The notes under the pieces: generated by a model
The model's database searches: none
The model's input: the letters and a program-made list of their open reading frames with translations, nothing else
Told to the model about the DNA's origin: nothing
Translations under genes and position numbers: made by a program
Shown: piece by piece, positions 9,595 to 20,655 of the stretch
Numbering within the stretch: the stretch's first letter is position 1
How the letters are laid out: each line of letters starts with the position of its first letter
NCBI GenBank assembly: GCA_022414725.1
Contig: CM039464.1
Location: 44,026,906-44,090,905 of the forward strand
Direction of reading: 5' to 3'
From: Microglena sp. YARC
Taxonomy: Eukaryota > Chlorophyta > Chlorophyceae > Chlamydomonadales > Chlamydomonadaceae
DNA length: 64,000 nt

Positions 9595-10386
9595 TTGGGG
9601 TCACTCCCGTTGACCAGGAGCCTGATACCCGCACCATGGAAATGACAATCCCCATGGCCCCAGCGCTCCCTACAATCCCAGACCCAATCCCAGACCCAGC
9701 CCAAGCCCTAGTTCTAGACCCTGATCTAGACCCTGCCCCAGATCCAATCCATGACCCGGATCTAGACCTTGCTCTAGACCCTTACCCAGATCTGCGCTAA
9801 GATCCAGATCAAGATCTAGATCTTGATACTGTCTTCATTCCTGTTGTTTACCTGCCCAGACCAGTCTTTTAGGTTTTCGCTTTGCTTCCAGTTGTCTTTC
9901 TTCTTTTCTGGTTGCCTCCCTGCTTTTGGCTTGTTTTTGCAGTTTCTCCCTTAGTTTGCTTCCCCTAGTTCAGTTTCCACCCTTAGTTGCCTCCTTAGTT
10001 TCCTCCTCAGTTGCCTCCTTAGTCCACCCCCCCCCCCCCTCCCCCCTTTTTCCTCTTAGTTTCTTGCATAGTTTTCCTTTTAGTCCTCCTTACTTTGCAT
10101 CTCCTCTTTCAGTCTTCTGATCCGGTGACTGTTAGAGGTTGCAATGTCATGGCCCCCCCCTTCATAGGTCTTTTTCTCAGTAGTCCTAGCCCCTTCTCTT
10201 GGGCTTCCTGTTTTTGGCTTCTTCCTTGCCTCTCTGGTTTGTTTGTCTTCTGTTCCCGTCCTCCTTTGTCCCTTACGTCGCCCAGGTGGTGTCCGTCCCT
10301 TAGCTGTCCCTTAGCCGTTCTTGTCTTTTTCTTTGGTCTTTTCTCCTTGGTCACGAAGGGCTAGGTTTTATCAGTTGCGCCTTTTC
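9595..10386 (+). mobile_element. LINE Asp-Pro tail and B-type 3' UTR, interrupted by the copia composite
   Basis: The ORF2 sequence resumes (TGGGGTCACTCCC), has a shortened Asp-Pro repeat to about 9800, then a B-type UTR. The UTR breaks off after GCGCCTTTTC at 10386 and continues at 20808 with TTTTCCTGGTTCCCCCC and poly(A) at 20830-20839. The uninterrupted order is visible at 7446-7489. Confidence 0.85.
10382..10386. repeat. Target-site duplication TTTTC, left copy
   Basis: TTTTC precedes the TGTTAGAATA end of the first LTR. The same TTTTC follows the CA end of the last LTR piece at 20808-20812. The empty site is visible in the related LINE tail at 7449-7466, which has TTTTC once. Confidence 0.9.
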
Positions 10387-10470
10387 TGTTAGAATATCAG
10401 TTAGCACTTGCCTTGTGATATTTGATGTCGGACTAGACTTCATGTCATGCTAATTAGGTAAAGGCAAAAC

Positions 10471-10549
10471 GCTGCCCCCAGGGGGAATCGAACCCTTGTC
10501 GAATCTCCGTATAGCTCATGGCGTTACACCACTGAGCTAGTAGTACTAC
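10471..10549 (-). other. tRNA-like segment (Pol III A and B boxes) antisense in LTR U3
   Basis: On the minus strand TAGCTCAGTGG (A box) is followed 33 bases later by GGTTCGATTCC (B box), the spacing of a normal tRNA. After it come CCCTGGGGGCA and GCG. The acceptor and anticodon stems no longer pair, so it is a tRNA-derived relic and not a tRNA gene. The same segment is present in the other LTR copies near 15480-15560, 16070-16150 and, inverted, 19335-19415. Confidence 0.65.
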
Positions 10550-10702
10550 GCTGTGCTGTGTTTTGTGAGTACGAGATAGCGCAACCGGCCAACCGATTGT
10601 TACCGCCCGATGGCCGGTTTAGGGATGCTTCGCGGTAGCTACTGAAGGAATCTACCGGTGGAATCTTCCAAAGATGCCTTCCGTAGATTCCCTCCCGAAC
10701 AG

Positions 10703-10710
10703 TATAAAAG
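10703..10710 (+). promoter_or_regulatory. LTR TATA box
   Basis: TATAAAAG, about 28 bp before the first copy of a 27-bp repeat that would then form the RNA 5' end. Conserved at 15713 and 16304 in the other LTRs. Confidence 0.8.
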
Positions 10711-10757
10711 GGGACTCACGAGAGCAGAGTACCACTTACTCTCTCTCTGGTCCCCAG

Positions 10758-11114
10758 GTAAGATTTACTGTTCTGCTGCCATTACTGCGTCTCTTGCTAT
10801 GATCTTTGGTGCTCCAGAAAGCTGAGACTCGCGCGCATCTGTTCGCGCGCATCTGACCGAGCGAATCTGTTCGCGCGCACCTGACTGCGCGCATTTGTTC
10901 AAAGCTAGTTGTTTAGCTTTGTTTGCAGCTCTCTCTTTCTCTCTGCTTTGATACTCTGACACTTAGTCCTAATTGCTTTGCTTAGATATTGAAGGCTCTT
11001 TGCCTGCTTCTTGTACATTGCCTGTTCCCACTTGTCAGTTCTAAGGCATTCGCCTCTCTTTGTAGTTGTTTTATTTCTGATGTAATTACCACTTACTCTC
11101 TCTCTGGTCCCCAG
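10758..11114 (+). other. Possible leader intron within R/U5, bounded by a 27-bp direct repeat
   Basis: The 27-bp sequence from ACCACTTACTC to GGTCCCCAG occurs at 10731-10757 and 11088-11114. The first copy is followed by GTAAGA (strong donor); the second ends in a polypyrimidine tract and CCCCAG (strong acceptor). A branch-like CTGAT lies at about 11077. Splicing would remove 357 nt and leave one repeat copy joined to the last 15 nt of U5. The layout is kept in LTR c. Splicing itself is inferred. Confidence 0.5.
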
Positions 11115-11129
11115 CCTATTTATTTTACA

Positions 11130-11150
11130 GGTTATGGGCTCATCGCGCTA
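11130..11150 (+). promoter_or_regulatory. Primer binding site for a half initiator tRNA-Met
   Basis: GGTTATGGGCTCATCGCGC lies directly after the LTR. It is complementary to the anticodon half of eukaryotic initiator tRNA-Met (...GGGCCCATAACC), with the first ten bases matching exactly and later differences being transitions. Drosophila copia is known to prime from an internal cut of this tRNA at the same place. The same site follows LTR c at 16731. Confidence 0.85.
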
Positions 11151-11373
11151 AAGTGCTGGATTGCACCCCACTGCGGATTGAATTGGAGCTGGCTGGATTG
11201 CCCCTCCTTTTAGCTGGACTGCTTTGTTGTGCTGGACTGCACAGCCCCCCTCTTCCTCAGCTCCTAGTACTGTGCTGGACTGCATAGTTGTCTGAAGCTG
11301 GACTGCTCCATCTTTTTGCTGGACTGCAAACCCCCCTCTGCAACCTTCTCTACCTCATCCATTCTGCTTTACA

Positions 11374-14300
11374 ATGGAGGACACAAGGGTCTCTATGCCC
11401 AAGTTGGATGACAACAATTATGGGGTCTGGAGTGTTAGGATGATGGCATGCCTTGCCTTGAAGAAGGTGTCCAAGGCTATTTCAGAGGACACAGTGGACC
11501 CTGAGGATGATCTGCAAGCAAGATCCTTGCTGGTCATTTAGGTGAAGGATCACCTCCTACCCTTCATCAAGAATGAGAAGACTGCCAAGGGCATGTGGTT
11601 GAAACTTGAGGAGCTGCACAAGAACAAGTCCCAGGGCTCGCTTGAATCTGATGCGCCGAGAGCTGGCGCAACTGAAGAAGGAGCCCAAGGAGACTGTAGC
11701 CAAGTACACTGCCCGTGCGGAGTCACTCAGGGATCAGCTTGCAGCAGCAGGGGATACCACCTCTTCTGCTGACCTGATCAGCACTGTGTTGAATGGACTG
11801 CCTAAGGAGTTTGACACTGCAGTCCAAATCCTGGAGGCAGAGGACAACTCGGATCTGAGTGATGTCCTGGCCAGACTCTTGATTGCTGAAGCAAGGATGA
11901 GTAGGGAAGGATGATCGTACTAGAGCTGAGGACCACGGCTCTGCTCTTGCTGGACATGGCGGCACCCCCCCATCGCGTCCAGGTCAGGGCTCGTCCGGGT
12001 CAGACCACGGACAAGGACAAGAGGACCTGCTACTACTGTGGTAACGCGGGTCACATTGCAAAAGATTGTCGCAAGAAGAAATCTGACAAAGCCTCCGGGA
12101 AGTATACTCCCAAGACCCAGCCGGGTAAACAACGCCACAGTCGCCACTGCCTTCACCTGCTCGGGTGGCACTGCTGCACTCACTGATGAGGACTTGCCCC
12201 CTTTGATTGGTGAAGTGACTTGGATGCTGGACTCAGGTGCTTCCCACAAACATCACGGGGGACCGCGATCTGCTTGTGAACATCAGACACCTGGATACAC
12301 CACTCCAATTCAGGTTTGCTGACGGAGTGGGACATCGGCGCAGAGTACGCTGGCGACGTCTTCCTGGAATCTGTAAATGGAGAGTATGTTCAGCTGCAGA
12401 ATGTCCATTATGTCCCTGCATCTGCCAGAAATCTGATCTCCCTCTCAAGCGTTATGCGGAACGGAGCTCAGATAGAATACTGGGACGACACACGTTGTAT
12501 CTTTGCCAAGAATGATGTGCGCATCGAAGCGGTTTGCATCAACGGCGTGTATGAGGTGGAGGGGATGGTGCCCGAGGCAGACATGCCAGTTGCTCCTCTT
12601 TTTACTGACGGTACTGTGTGCGCTGCAGTTGAGACGCCGGAGCTTTGGCATGCCAGGTTTGGTCATCTAGGGATGACAAACTTGGCCACTCTGCAGGCCA
12701 AGCAGATGGTACAGGGCATAAAGGTAGAAGCTGAGGCATTCAAGGACTTCAAGGATCCCTGCAAGGCGTGCGTGCTGTCAAAGCAGACCCGCGATCCTTT
12801 TCCTGCCAGTAAGTCAGCACCTGTGAAGGATTGCTTCATGTGGACCTATGTGGTCCTATCACACCTGCCTCTCTAGGGCAGAGCAAGTACTTCCTGGGTG
12901 TGTTGGAGGACCACTCCAAGTACAGCTTTGTCATCATGCTGAAGACCAAGGACCAGGCATCAGCAGCCCTGCATGACCTCATTCTCATGCTGCAGACTCA
13001 ACATGGCATCACTGTCAAGATAGTGCGCTCGGACAGAGGAGGAGAATTCTGCAATGGTGAACTCGCTGCCTTCTTTGCTTCCAGAGGGATTGTCCATCAA
13101 ACCACAGCCCCTTACAGCCCCGAGAGCAATGGCGCGGCGGAGCGTTTGAACAGGACCCTAATGGAAAAGGTTAGGGCCCTCCTGCTTCACAGTGGTGCCC
13201 CCTTCTACCTTTGGGCTGAGGGCCTACAGACAGCTAACACCTTAAGGAATGCCTCCCCAGTCAGTGGCCGGGAGCTTACGCCTCACCAGCTGCTGACAGG
13301 GTCAGTCCCAGAAGTATCCCACTTCAAGATTTTTGGGTGCAAGGCCTTTGCCCATGTGCCCAAGCTGAAGCGGCGCAAGCTGGATGCTGTAAGCAGACCA
13401 GGTGTCTTCATTGGGTACGAGGCCAACTCCAAGGCATACCGGATCCTGGATCCAGACGGGCAAGACTGTGCGTGTGGCTCGGGATGTTACCTTCCATGAG
13501 GGTGTCTTCCCATACAACACGCCGACGCCACCGGCCCATATGAATGATGAGCCACTGTGCATTGTAGACATCAAGCTGGAACCTGATGAGGAACCAGTTA
13601 GTGCACCTTCTGGCACCTCTCCAGCGGCACCCACTACCCCGACGGATGAAGCTGACAGTGAGGACGAAGACTTACCCCCTTTGCACATGGATACTGACTC
13701 AGATGAGGAAGATGAGGACATTGCTCCACTGCCTACTCAAGATGCACCTCCTCCGCGGCGATCATCCAGACTCAGGCAGGCACCTATAGTGTGGTGGGCC
13801 ACCTCAGCTGCTGTTGTTGAACTTCAGCCTGAGCCAGTGTCTGTGAAGGAAGCTCTCGCAGGTCCCGAGGCTCAGCAGTGGAAAGCTTGCAATGGATGAA
13901 GAGTATGCAGCTCTGCTCCACAACAAGACTTGGGAGGTTGAGGACAGACCCCCTGGAACCAATGTACTTCCCTGTCAAGTGATCTTCAAGAGGAAGCGAG
14001 ACGCTGCCGGTAACATCGAGCGCTACAAGGCTCGCCTGGTAGTTGTTGGATGCAGGCAGCGGGAGGGTCTCGACTACAATGAGATATATGCACCTGTAGG
14101 GAAGCACGCAAACTCTGCGCACCCTCTTGGCTGTCGCCAGCTCACCGCGATCTTGAACTGCATCAGCTGGACGTTGCCAACGCGTTCCTCAATGGGGAAC
14201 TGGAAGAGGATCTGTGGATGCAGCAACCTCCAGGTTTTGCAGTTGGGGGAAGCGACCGCGCATGCCATTTGCGCAAGACTCTCTATGGTCTGAAGCAGAG

Positions 14301-15369
14301 CCCCCGTGCTTGGTATGCAAACTTGCGCTCCCAGCTGGAGGCCATTGGCTTTAATGCCTCTGTGGCCGACCCTGGATTGTTCATCATGATGGCTGGCTCT
14401 GGTGACTGGACCTATGTGCTGATCCATGTCGACGACATCCTGATTGCCGTTTAGCGGAAGGAGTCACACTGGTGAAAAACAAGCTGGCTGAAGTCTTCAA
14501 AATCAAGGACATGGGGGAATCCTCCTTTCTACCTTGGTATGGACATCATCAGGGACAGAGGGATGAAGACACTCCTCTTGACTCAGAAAAGGTATGTGGC
14601 TGACCTCATGGACAAGTTTGCCTCACATGCCAAGTCAAACAAGGTGCCACTATCCCCAGCCACCAAGCTGACCAAGGCAGGAGAGCCTATGGACCAGACT
14701 GTTGTGAGCTACAGCGAGATCATTGGGTCTCTGATGTATCTTGCAGTGTGCACCAGGCCTGACCTCTCACAGTCAGTGGGAGCTTTGGCCAGATACATGG
14801 CAAAACCCACTGAGGACCACCTGGCTGCTGCAAAGCATGTGTTGGCGTACATTTCTGGCACTCTGGACTATGGGTTGTTCTTTGGTGGCAGTGATCTGCT
14901 GGAGCTTCAGGGGTTCGCTGACTCAGACTTCGCTGGAGACACTGACACACGGAGGTCGACGACTGGCTACGCTTTCAGGCTGAATGGAGCTGTGGTCTCC
15001 TAGCAGAGCCGACTGCAGCCCACGGTGGCGCACTCCACAACAGAGGCTGAGTACATGGCTGCTGGTGCAGCTGTCAAGGAAGCACTCTGGTTCAGAAAGC
15101 TTCTACCTGAGTTTGTAATGGTGCTAGGAGCAGTACCTATCTACGGTGACAACCAAGCAGCCATTAAGCTGCTGAAGAACCCCATCTCCTGCGTGCGCAC
15201 GAAGCATATTGATGTTGTGCACCACTTTGCGCGTGAGCGAGTGGCAAGGTCAGAGGTGACCTTCACCTACATCTCCACTGAGGAAATGGTGGCAGATGTA
15301 CTCACTAAAATCCTGCCTAGGTGCAAGTTTGAGCTGTGCAGGCTCGGGTTGGGAGTTACCAACAAGTAG
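11374..15369 (+). pseudogene. Copia gag-pol, body 1 (full length, several breaks)
   Basis: Gag starts MEDTRVSMPKLDDNNYGVW at 11374 (UBN2-like Gag). Zinc knuckle CYYCGNAGHIAKDC at 12029-12073, protease DSGA at 12230-12241, GAG-pre-integrase (WHARFGHLG ... CKACVLSK) at 12640-12800, integrase with VDLCG, SDRGGEF and PESNGAAERLNRT at 12830-13300, reverse transcriptase with LYGLKQSPRAWY and HVDD (14424-14436), RNase H with FADSDFAGD and AHSTTEAEY, end VTNK with TAG at 15367-15369. Breaks: TAG at 11539-11541 where body 2 has CAG; frameshifts near 11640, 11910, 12240, 12830, 13460, 13885, 13970, 14100, 14450 and 14525; TAG at 15001-15003 replacing the Trp codon kept in the inverted copy. Many breaks are single-base, so some may be sequencing errors. 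Confidence 0.9.
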
Positions 15370-15384
15370 GAACATTCAGTCAGT

Positions 15385-15396
15385 CACGAGTGGGAG
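15385..15396 (+). promoter_or_regulatory. Polypurine tract before LTR b
   Basis: CACGAGTGGGAG immediately precedes the TG of LTR b and is conserved, inverted, at 19500-19512. It is the expected primer for plus-strand synthesis, although short and interrupted by C and T. Confidence 0.6.
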
Positions 15397-15987
15397 TGTT
15401 AGAATATCAGTTAGCACTTGCCTTGTGATATTTGATGTCGGACTAGACTTCATGTCATGCTAATTAGGTAAAGGCAAAACGCTGCCCCCAGGGGGAATCG
15501 AACCCTTGTCGAATCTCCGTATAGCTCATGGCGTTACACCACTGAGCTAGTAGTACTACGCTGTGCTGTGTTTTGTGAGTACGAGATAGCGCTGCTGGCC
15601 AACCGGTTGTTACCGTCGATGGCCGGTTTAAGGGATGCTTCGCGGTAGCTACTGAAGGAATCTACCGGTGGAATCTTCCAAAGATGCCTTCCGTAGATTC
15701 CCTCCCGAACAGTATAAAAGGGACTCACGAGAGCAGAGTACCACTTACTCTCTCTCTGGTCCCCAGGTAAGATTTACTGTTCTGCTGCCATTACTGCGTC
15801 TCTTGCTATGATCTTTGGTGCTCCAGAAAGCTGAGACTCGCGCGCATCTGTTCGCGCGCATCTGACCGAGCGAATCTGTTCGCGCGCACCTGACTGCGCG
15901 CATTTGTTCAAAGCTAGTTGTTTAGCTTTGTTTGCAGCTCTCTCTTTCTCTCTGCTTTGATACTCTGACACTTAGTCCTAATTGCTT
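15397..15987 (+). repeat. LTR b, 3' LTR of body 1, lacking its last ~150 bp
   Basis: Begins TGTTAGAATATCAG and matches LTR a until CTAATTGCTTTG, where it joins the start of LTR c. The shared bases TTTG/TG at the join suggest a microhomology deletion between two adjacent LTRs. TATA at 15713 is kept. Confidence 0.9.
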
Positions 15988-16730
15988 TGTTAGAATATCA
16001 GTTAGCACTTGCCTTGTGATATTTGATGTCGGACTAGACTTCATGTCATGCTAATTAGGTAAAGGCAAAACGCTGCCCCCAGGGGGAATCGAACCCTTGT
16101 CAAATCTCCGTATAGCTCATGGCGTTACACCACTGAGCCAGTAGTACTATGCTGTGCTGTGTTTTGTGAGTACGAGATAGCGCTGGTGGCCAACCGGTTG
16201 TTGCCGCCCGATGGCCGGTTTAGGGATGCTTCGCGGTAGCTACTGAAGGAATCTACCGGTGGAATCTTCCAAAGATGCCTTCCGTAGATTCCCTCCCGAA
16301 CAGTATAAAAGGGGACTCACGAGAGCAGAGTACCACTTACTCTCTCTTTGGTCCCCAGGTAAGATTTACTGTTCTGCTGCCATTACTGCGTCTCTTGCTA
16401 TGATCTTTGGTGCTCCAGAAAGCTGAGACTCGCGCGCATCTGTTCGCGCGCATCTGACCGAGCGAATCTGTTCGCGCGCACCTGACTGCGCGTATTTGTT
16501 CAAAGCTAGTTGTTTAGCTTTGTTTGCAGCTCTCTCTTTCTCTCTGCTTTGATACTCTGACACTTAGTCCTAATTGCTTTGCTTAGATATTGAAGGCTCT
16601 TCGCCTGCTTCTTGTACATTGCCTGTTCCCACTTGTCAGTTCTAAGGCATTCGCCTCTCTTTGTAGTTGTTTTATTTCTGATGTAATAACCACTTACTCT
16701 CTCTTTGGTCCCCAGCCTATTTATTTTAAA
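15988..16730 (+). repeat. LTR c, 5' LTR of body 2 (743 bp)
   Basis: Same length and structure as LTR a, but the terminal CA is now AA. It carries TTTGG in place of CTCTGG in both copies of the 27-bp repeat. The primer binding site follows at 16731. Confidence 0.9.
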
Positions 16731-16973
16731 GGTTATGGGCTCATCGCGCTAAAGTGCTGGATTGCACCCCACTGCGGATTGAATTGGAGCTGGCTGGATT
16801 GCCCCTCCTTTTAGCTGGACTGCTTTGTTGTGCTGGACTGCACAGCCCCCTCTTCTTCAGCTCCTAGTACTGTGCTGGACTGCATAGTTGTCTGAAGCTG
16901 GACTGCTCCATCTTTTTGCTGGACTGCAAACCCCCCTTTTGCAACCTTTTCTACCTCATCCATCTGCTTTACA

Positions 16974-18898
16974 ATGGAGGACACAAGGGTCTCTATGCCC
17001 AAGTTGGATGACAACAATTATGGGGTCTGGAGTGTTAGGATGATGGCATGCCTTGCCTTGAAGAAGGTGTCCAAGGCTATTTCAGAGGACACGGTGGACC
17101 CTGAGGATGATCTGCAAGCACAATCCTTGCTGGTCATTCAGGACTTCAAGGATCCCTGCGAGGCTTGCGTGCTGTCGAAGCAGACCCGCGATCCTTTTCC
17201 TGCCAGTAAGTCAGCACCTGTGAAGGGATTGCTTCATGTGGACCTATGTGGTCCTATCACACCTGCCTCTCTAGGGCAGAGCAAGTACTTCCTGGGTGTG
17301 TTGGAGGACCACTCCAGGTACAGCTTTGTCATCATGCTGAAGACCAAGGACCAGGCATCAGCAGCCCTGCATGACCTCATTCTCATGCTGCAGACTCAAC
17401 ATGGCATCACTGTCAAGATAGTGCGCTCGGACAGAGGAGGAGAATTCTGCAATGGTGAACTCGCTGCCTTCTTTGCTTCCAGAGGGATTGTCCATCAAAC
17501 CACAGCCCCTTACAGCCCCGAGAGCAATGGCGCGGCGGAGCGTTTGAACAGGACCCTAATGGAAAAGGTTAGGGCCCTCCTGCTTCACAGTGGTGCCCCC
17601 TTCTACCTTTGGGCTGAGGGCCTACAGACAGCTAACACCTTAAGGAATGCCTCCCCAGTCAGTGGCCGGGAGCTTACGCCTCACCAGCTGCTGACAGGGT
17701 CAGTCCCAGAAGTATCCCACTTCAAGATTTTTGGGTGCAAGGCCTTTGCCCATGTGCCCAAGCTGAAGCGGCGCAAGCTGGATGCTGTAAGCAGACCAGG
17801 TGTCTTCATTGGGTACGAGGCCAACTCCAAGGCATACCGGATCCTGGATCCAGACGGCAAGTCTGTTCGTGTGGCTCGAGATGTTACCTTCCATGAGGGT
17901 GTCTTCCCATACAACACGCCGACGCCACCGGCCCATATGAATGATGAGCCACTGTGCATTGTAGACATCAAGCTGGAACCTGATGAGGAACCAGTTAGTG
18001 CACCCTTCTGGCACCTCACCAGCGGCACCCACTACCCCGACGGAATGAAGCTGGACAGTGAGGACGAAGACTTACCCCTTTGCACATGGATACTGACTCA
18101 GATGAGGAAGATGAGGACATTGCTCCACTGCCTACTCAAGATGCACCTCCTCCGCGGCGATCATCCAGACTCAGGCAGGCACCTTCAGAGTGGTGGGCCA
18201 CCTCAGCTGCTGTTGTTGAACTTCAGCCTGAGCCAGTGTCTGTGAAGGAAGCTCTCGCAGGTCCCGAAGCTCAGCAGTGGAAGCTTGCAATGGATGAAGA
18301 GTATGCAGCTCTTCTCCACAACAAGACTTGGGAGGTTGAGGACAGACCCCCTGGAACCAATGTACTCCCTGTCAAGTGGATCTTCAAGAGGAAGCGAGAC
18401 GCTGCCGGTAACATCGAGCGCTACAAGGCTCGCCTGGTAGTTGTTTGGATGCAGGCAGCGGGAGGGTCTCGACTACAATGAGATATATGCACCTGTAGGG
18501 AAGCACGCAACTCTGCGCACCCTCTTGGCTGTCACAGCTCACCGCGATCTTGAACTGCATCAGCTGGACGTTGCCAACGCGTTCCTCAATGGGGAACTGG
18601 AAGAGGATCTGTGGATGCAGCAACCTCCAGGTTTTGCAGTTGGGGGAAGCGACCGCGCATGCCATTTGCGCAAGACTCTCTATGGTCTGAAGCAGAGCCC
18701 CCGTGCTTGGTATGCAAACTTGCGCTCCCAGCTGGAGGCCATTGGCTTTAATGCCTCTGTGGCCGACCCTGGATTGTTCATCATGATGGCTGGCTCTGGT
18801 GACTGGACCTATGTGCTGATCCATGTCGACGACATCCTGATTGCCGGTTTAGCGGAAGGAGTCACACTGGTGAAAACCAAGCTGGCTGAAGTCTTCAA
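16974..18898 (+). pseudogene. Copia gag-pol, body 2: gag start fused to integrase and reverse transcriptase
   Basis: Gag begins as in body 1 (MEDTRVSMPKLDD) but after SLLVIQ at about 17140 it jumps to DFKDPCEACVLSK of the GAG-pre-integrase, removing about 1.2 kb with the rest of Gag, the zinc knuckle and the protease. CATTCA is shared at the two breakpoints. The fused frame is open for 423 codons to 18245, including the integrase D, D and E motifs. Frameshifts near 18030-18080 and 18440 precede the reverse transcriptase (QLDVANAFLNGEL, LYGLKQSPRAWY, HVDDILIAG). The body ends at GTCTTCAA where the sequence flips orientation. Confidence 0.88.
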
Positions 18899-19499
18899 TA
18901 TCTAAGCAAAGCAATTAGGACTAAGTGTCAGAGTATCAAAGCAGAGAGAAAGAGAGAGCTGCAAACAAAGCTAAACAACTAGCTTTGAACAAATACGCGC
19001 AGTCAGGTGCGCGCAAACAGATTCGCTCGGTCAGATGCGCGCGAACAGATGCGCGCGAGTCTCAGCTTTCTGGAGCACCAAAGATCATAGCAAGAGACGC
19101 AGTAATGGCAGCAGAACAGTAAATCTTACCTGGGGACCAAAGAGAGAGTAAGTGGTACTCTGCTCTCGTGAGTCCCCTTTTATACTGTTCGGAGGGAATC
19201 TACGGAAGGCATCTTTGGAAGATTCCACCGGTAGATTCCTTCAGTAGCTACCGCGAAGCATCCCTAAACCGGCCATCGGGCGGCAACAACCGGTTGGCCA
19301 CCAGCGCTATCTCGTACTCACAAAACACAGCACAGCATAGTACTACTAGCTCAGTGGTGTAACGCCATGAGCTATACGGAGATTTGACAAGGGTTCGATT
19401 CCCCCTGGGGGCAGCGTTTTGCCTTTACCTAATTAGCATGACATGAAGTCTAGTCCGACATTCAATATCACAAGGCAAGTGCTAACTGATATTCTAACA
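18893..19499 (-). repeat. LTR d, inverted 5' part of the 3' LTR of body 2
   Basis: Minus-strand copy from the TGTTAGAATA end at 19499 to TTAGATATTGAAG at the junction, where CTTCAA is shared with body 2. Together with LTR e it makes up one complete LTR with a ~14-bp overlap. Confidence 0.88.
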
Positions 19500-20655
19500 C
19501 TCCCACTCGTGACTGACTGAATGTTCCTACTTGTTGGTAACTCCCAACCCGAGCCTGCACAGCTCAAACTTGCACCTAGGCAGGATTTTAGTGAGTACAT
19601 CTGCCACCATTTCCTCAGTGGAGATGTAGGTGAAGGTCACCTCTGACCTTGCCACTCGCTCACGCGCAAAGTGGTGCACAACATCAATATGCTTTGTGCG
19701 CACGCAGGAGATGGGGTTCTTCAGCAGCTTAATGGCTGCTTGGTTGTCACCGTAGATAGGTACTGCTCCTAGCACCATTCCAAAACTCAGGTAGAAGCTT
19801 CCTGAACCAGAGTGCTTCCTTGACAGCTGCACCAGCAGCCATGTACTCAGCCTCTGTGGTGGAGTGCGCCACCGTGGGCTGCAGTCGGCTCTGCCAGGAG
19901 ACCACAGCTCCATTCAGCCTGAAAGCATAGCCAGTCGTCGACCTGCGTGTGTCAGTGTCTCCAGCGAAGTCTGAGTCAGCGAAGCCCTGAAGCTCCAGCA
20001 GATCACTGCCTCCAAAGAACAACCCATAGTCCAGAGTGCCAGAAATGTACGCCAACACATGCTTTGCAGCAGCCAGGTGGTCCTCAGTGGGGTTTTGCCA
20101 TGTATCTGGCCAAAGCTCCCACTGACTGTGAGAGGTCAGGCCTGGTGCACACTGCAAGATACATCAGAGACCCAATGATCTCGCTGTAGCTCACAACAGT
20201 CTGGTCCATAGGCTCTCCTGCCTTGGTCAGCTTGGTGGCTGGGGATAGTGGCACCTTGTTTGACTTGGCATGTGAGGCAAACTTGTCCATGAGGTCAGCC
20301 ACATACCTTTTCTGAGTCAAGAGGAGTGTCTTCATCCCTCTGTCCCTGATGATGTCCATACCAAGGTAGAAGGAGGATTCCCCCATGTCCTTGATTTTGA
20401 AGACTTCAGCCAGCTTGGTTTTCACCAGTGTGACTCCTTCCGCTAAACCGGCAATCAGGATGTCGTCGACATGGATCAGCACATAGGTCCAGTCACCAGA
20501 GCCAGCCATCATGATGAACAATCCAGGGTCGGCCACAGAGGCATTAAAGCCAATGGCCTCCAGCTGGGAGCGCAAGTTTGCATACCAAGCACGGGGGCTC
20601 TGCTTCAGACCATAGAGAGTCTTGCGCAAATGGCATGCGCGGTCGCTTCACCCAA
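19500..20655 (-). pseudogene. Inverted pol end of body 2 (reverse transcriptase C-terminal part and RNase H)
   Basis: Reading right to left: RT from HLRKTLYGLKQSPRAWY through HVDDILIAG, LLTQKRYVADLM, then RNase H FADSDFAGDTDTR and SWQSRLQPTVAHSTTEAEY, ending VTNK with TAG at 19527-19529 and the polypurine tract. The Trp codon that is a stop in body 1 is intact here. Frameshifts lie near 20090 and 19790. The first 260 bp duplicate, in opposite orientation, the last 260 bp of body 2 (18638-18898). Confidence 0.88.

Larger units (their letters stand above)
10387..11129 (+). repeat. LTR a, 5' LTR of body 1 (743 bp, TG...CA)
   Basis: Starts TGTTAGAATATCAG and ends TTTATTTTACA, directly before the primer binding site. 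TATAAAAG at 10703-10710 is the promoter; transcription would start near 10731. LTR c (15988-16730) has the same length. The U3 part carries an antisense tRNA-like segment and the R/U5 part a possible intron, both listed separately. GCGCGCATCTG-type short repeats lie at 10828-10890. Confidence 0.92.

Noticed and set aside
10471..10549. A functional tRNA gene in the LTR
   Set aside because: Only the A and B boxes and their spacing fit; acceptor and anticodon stems do not pair.
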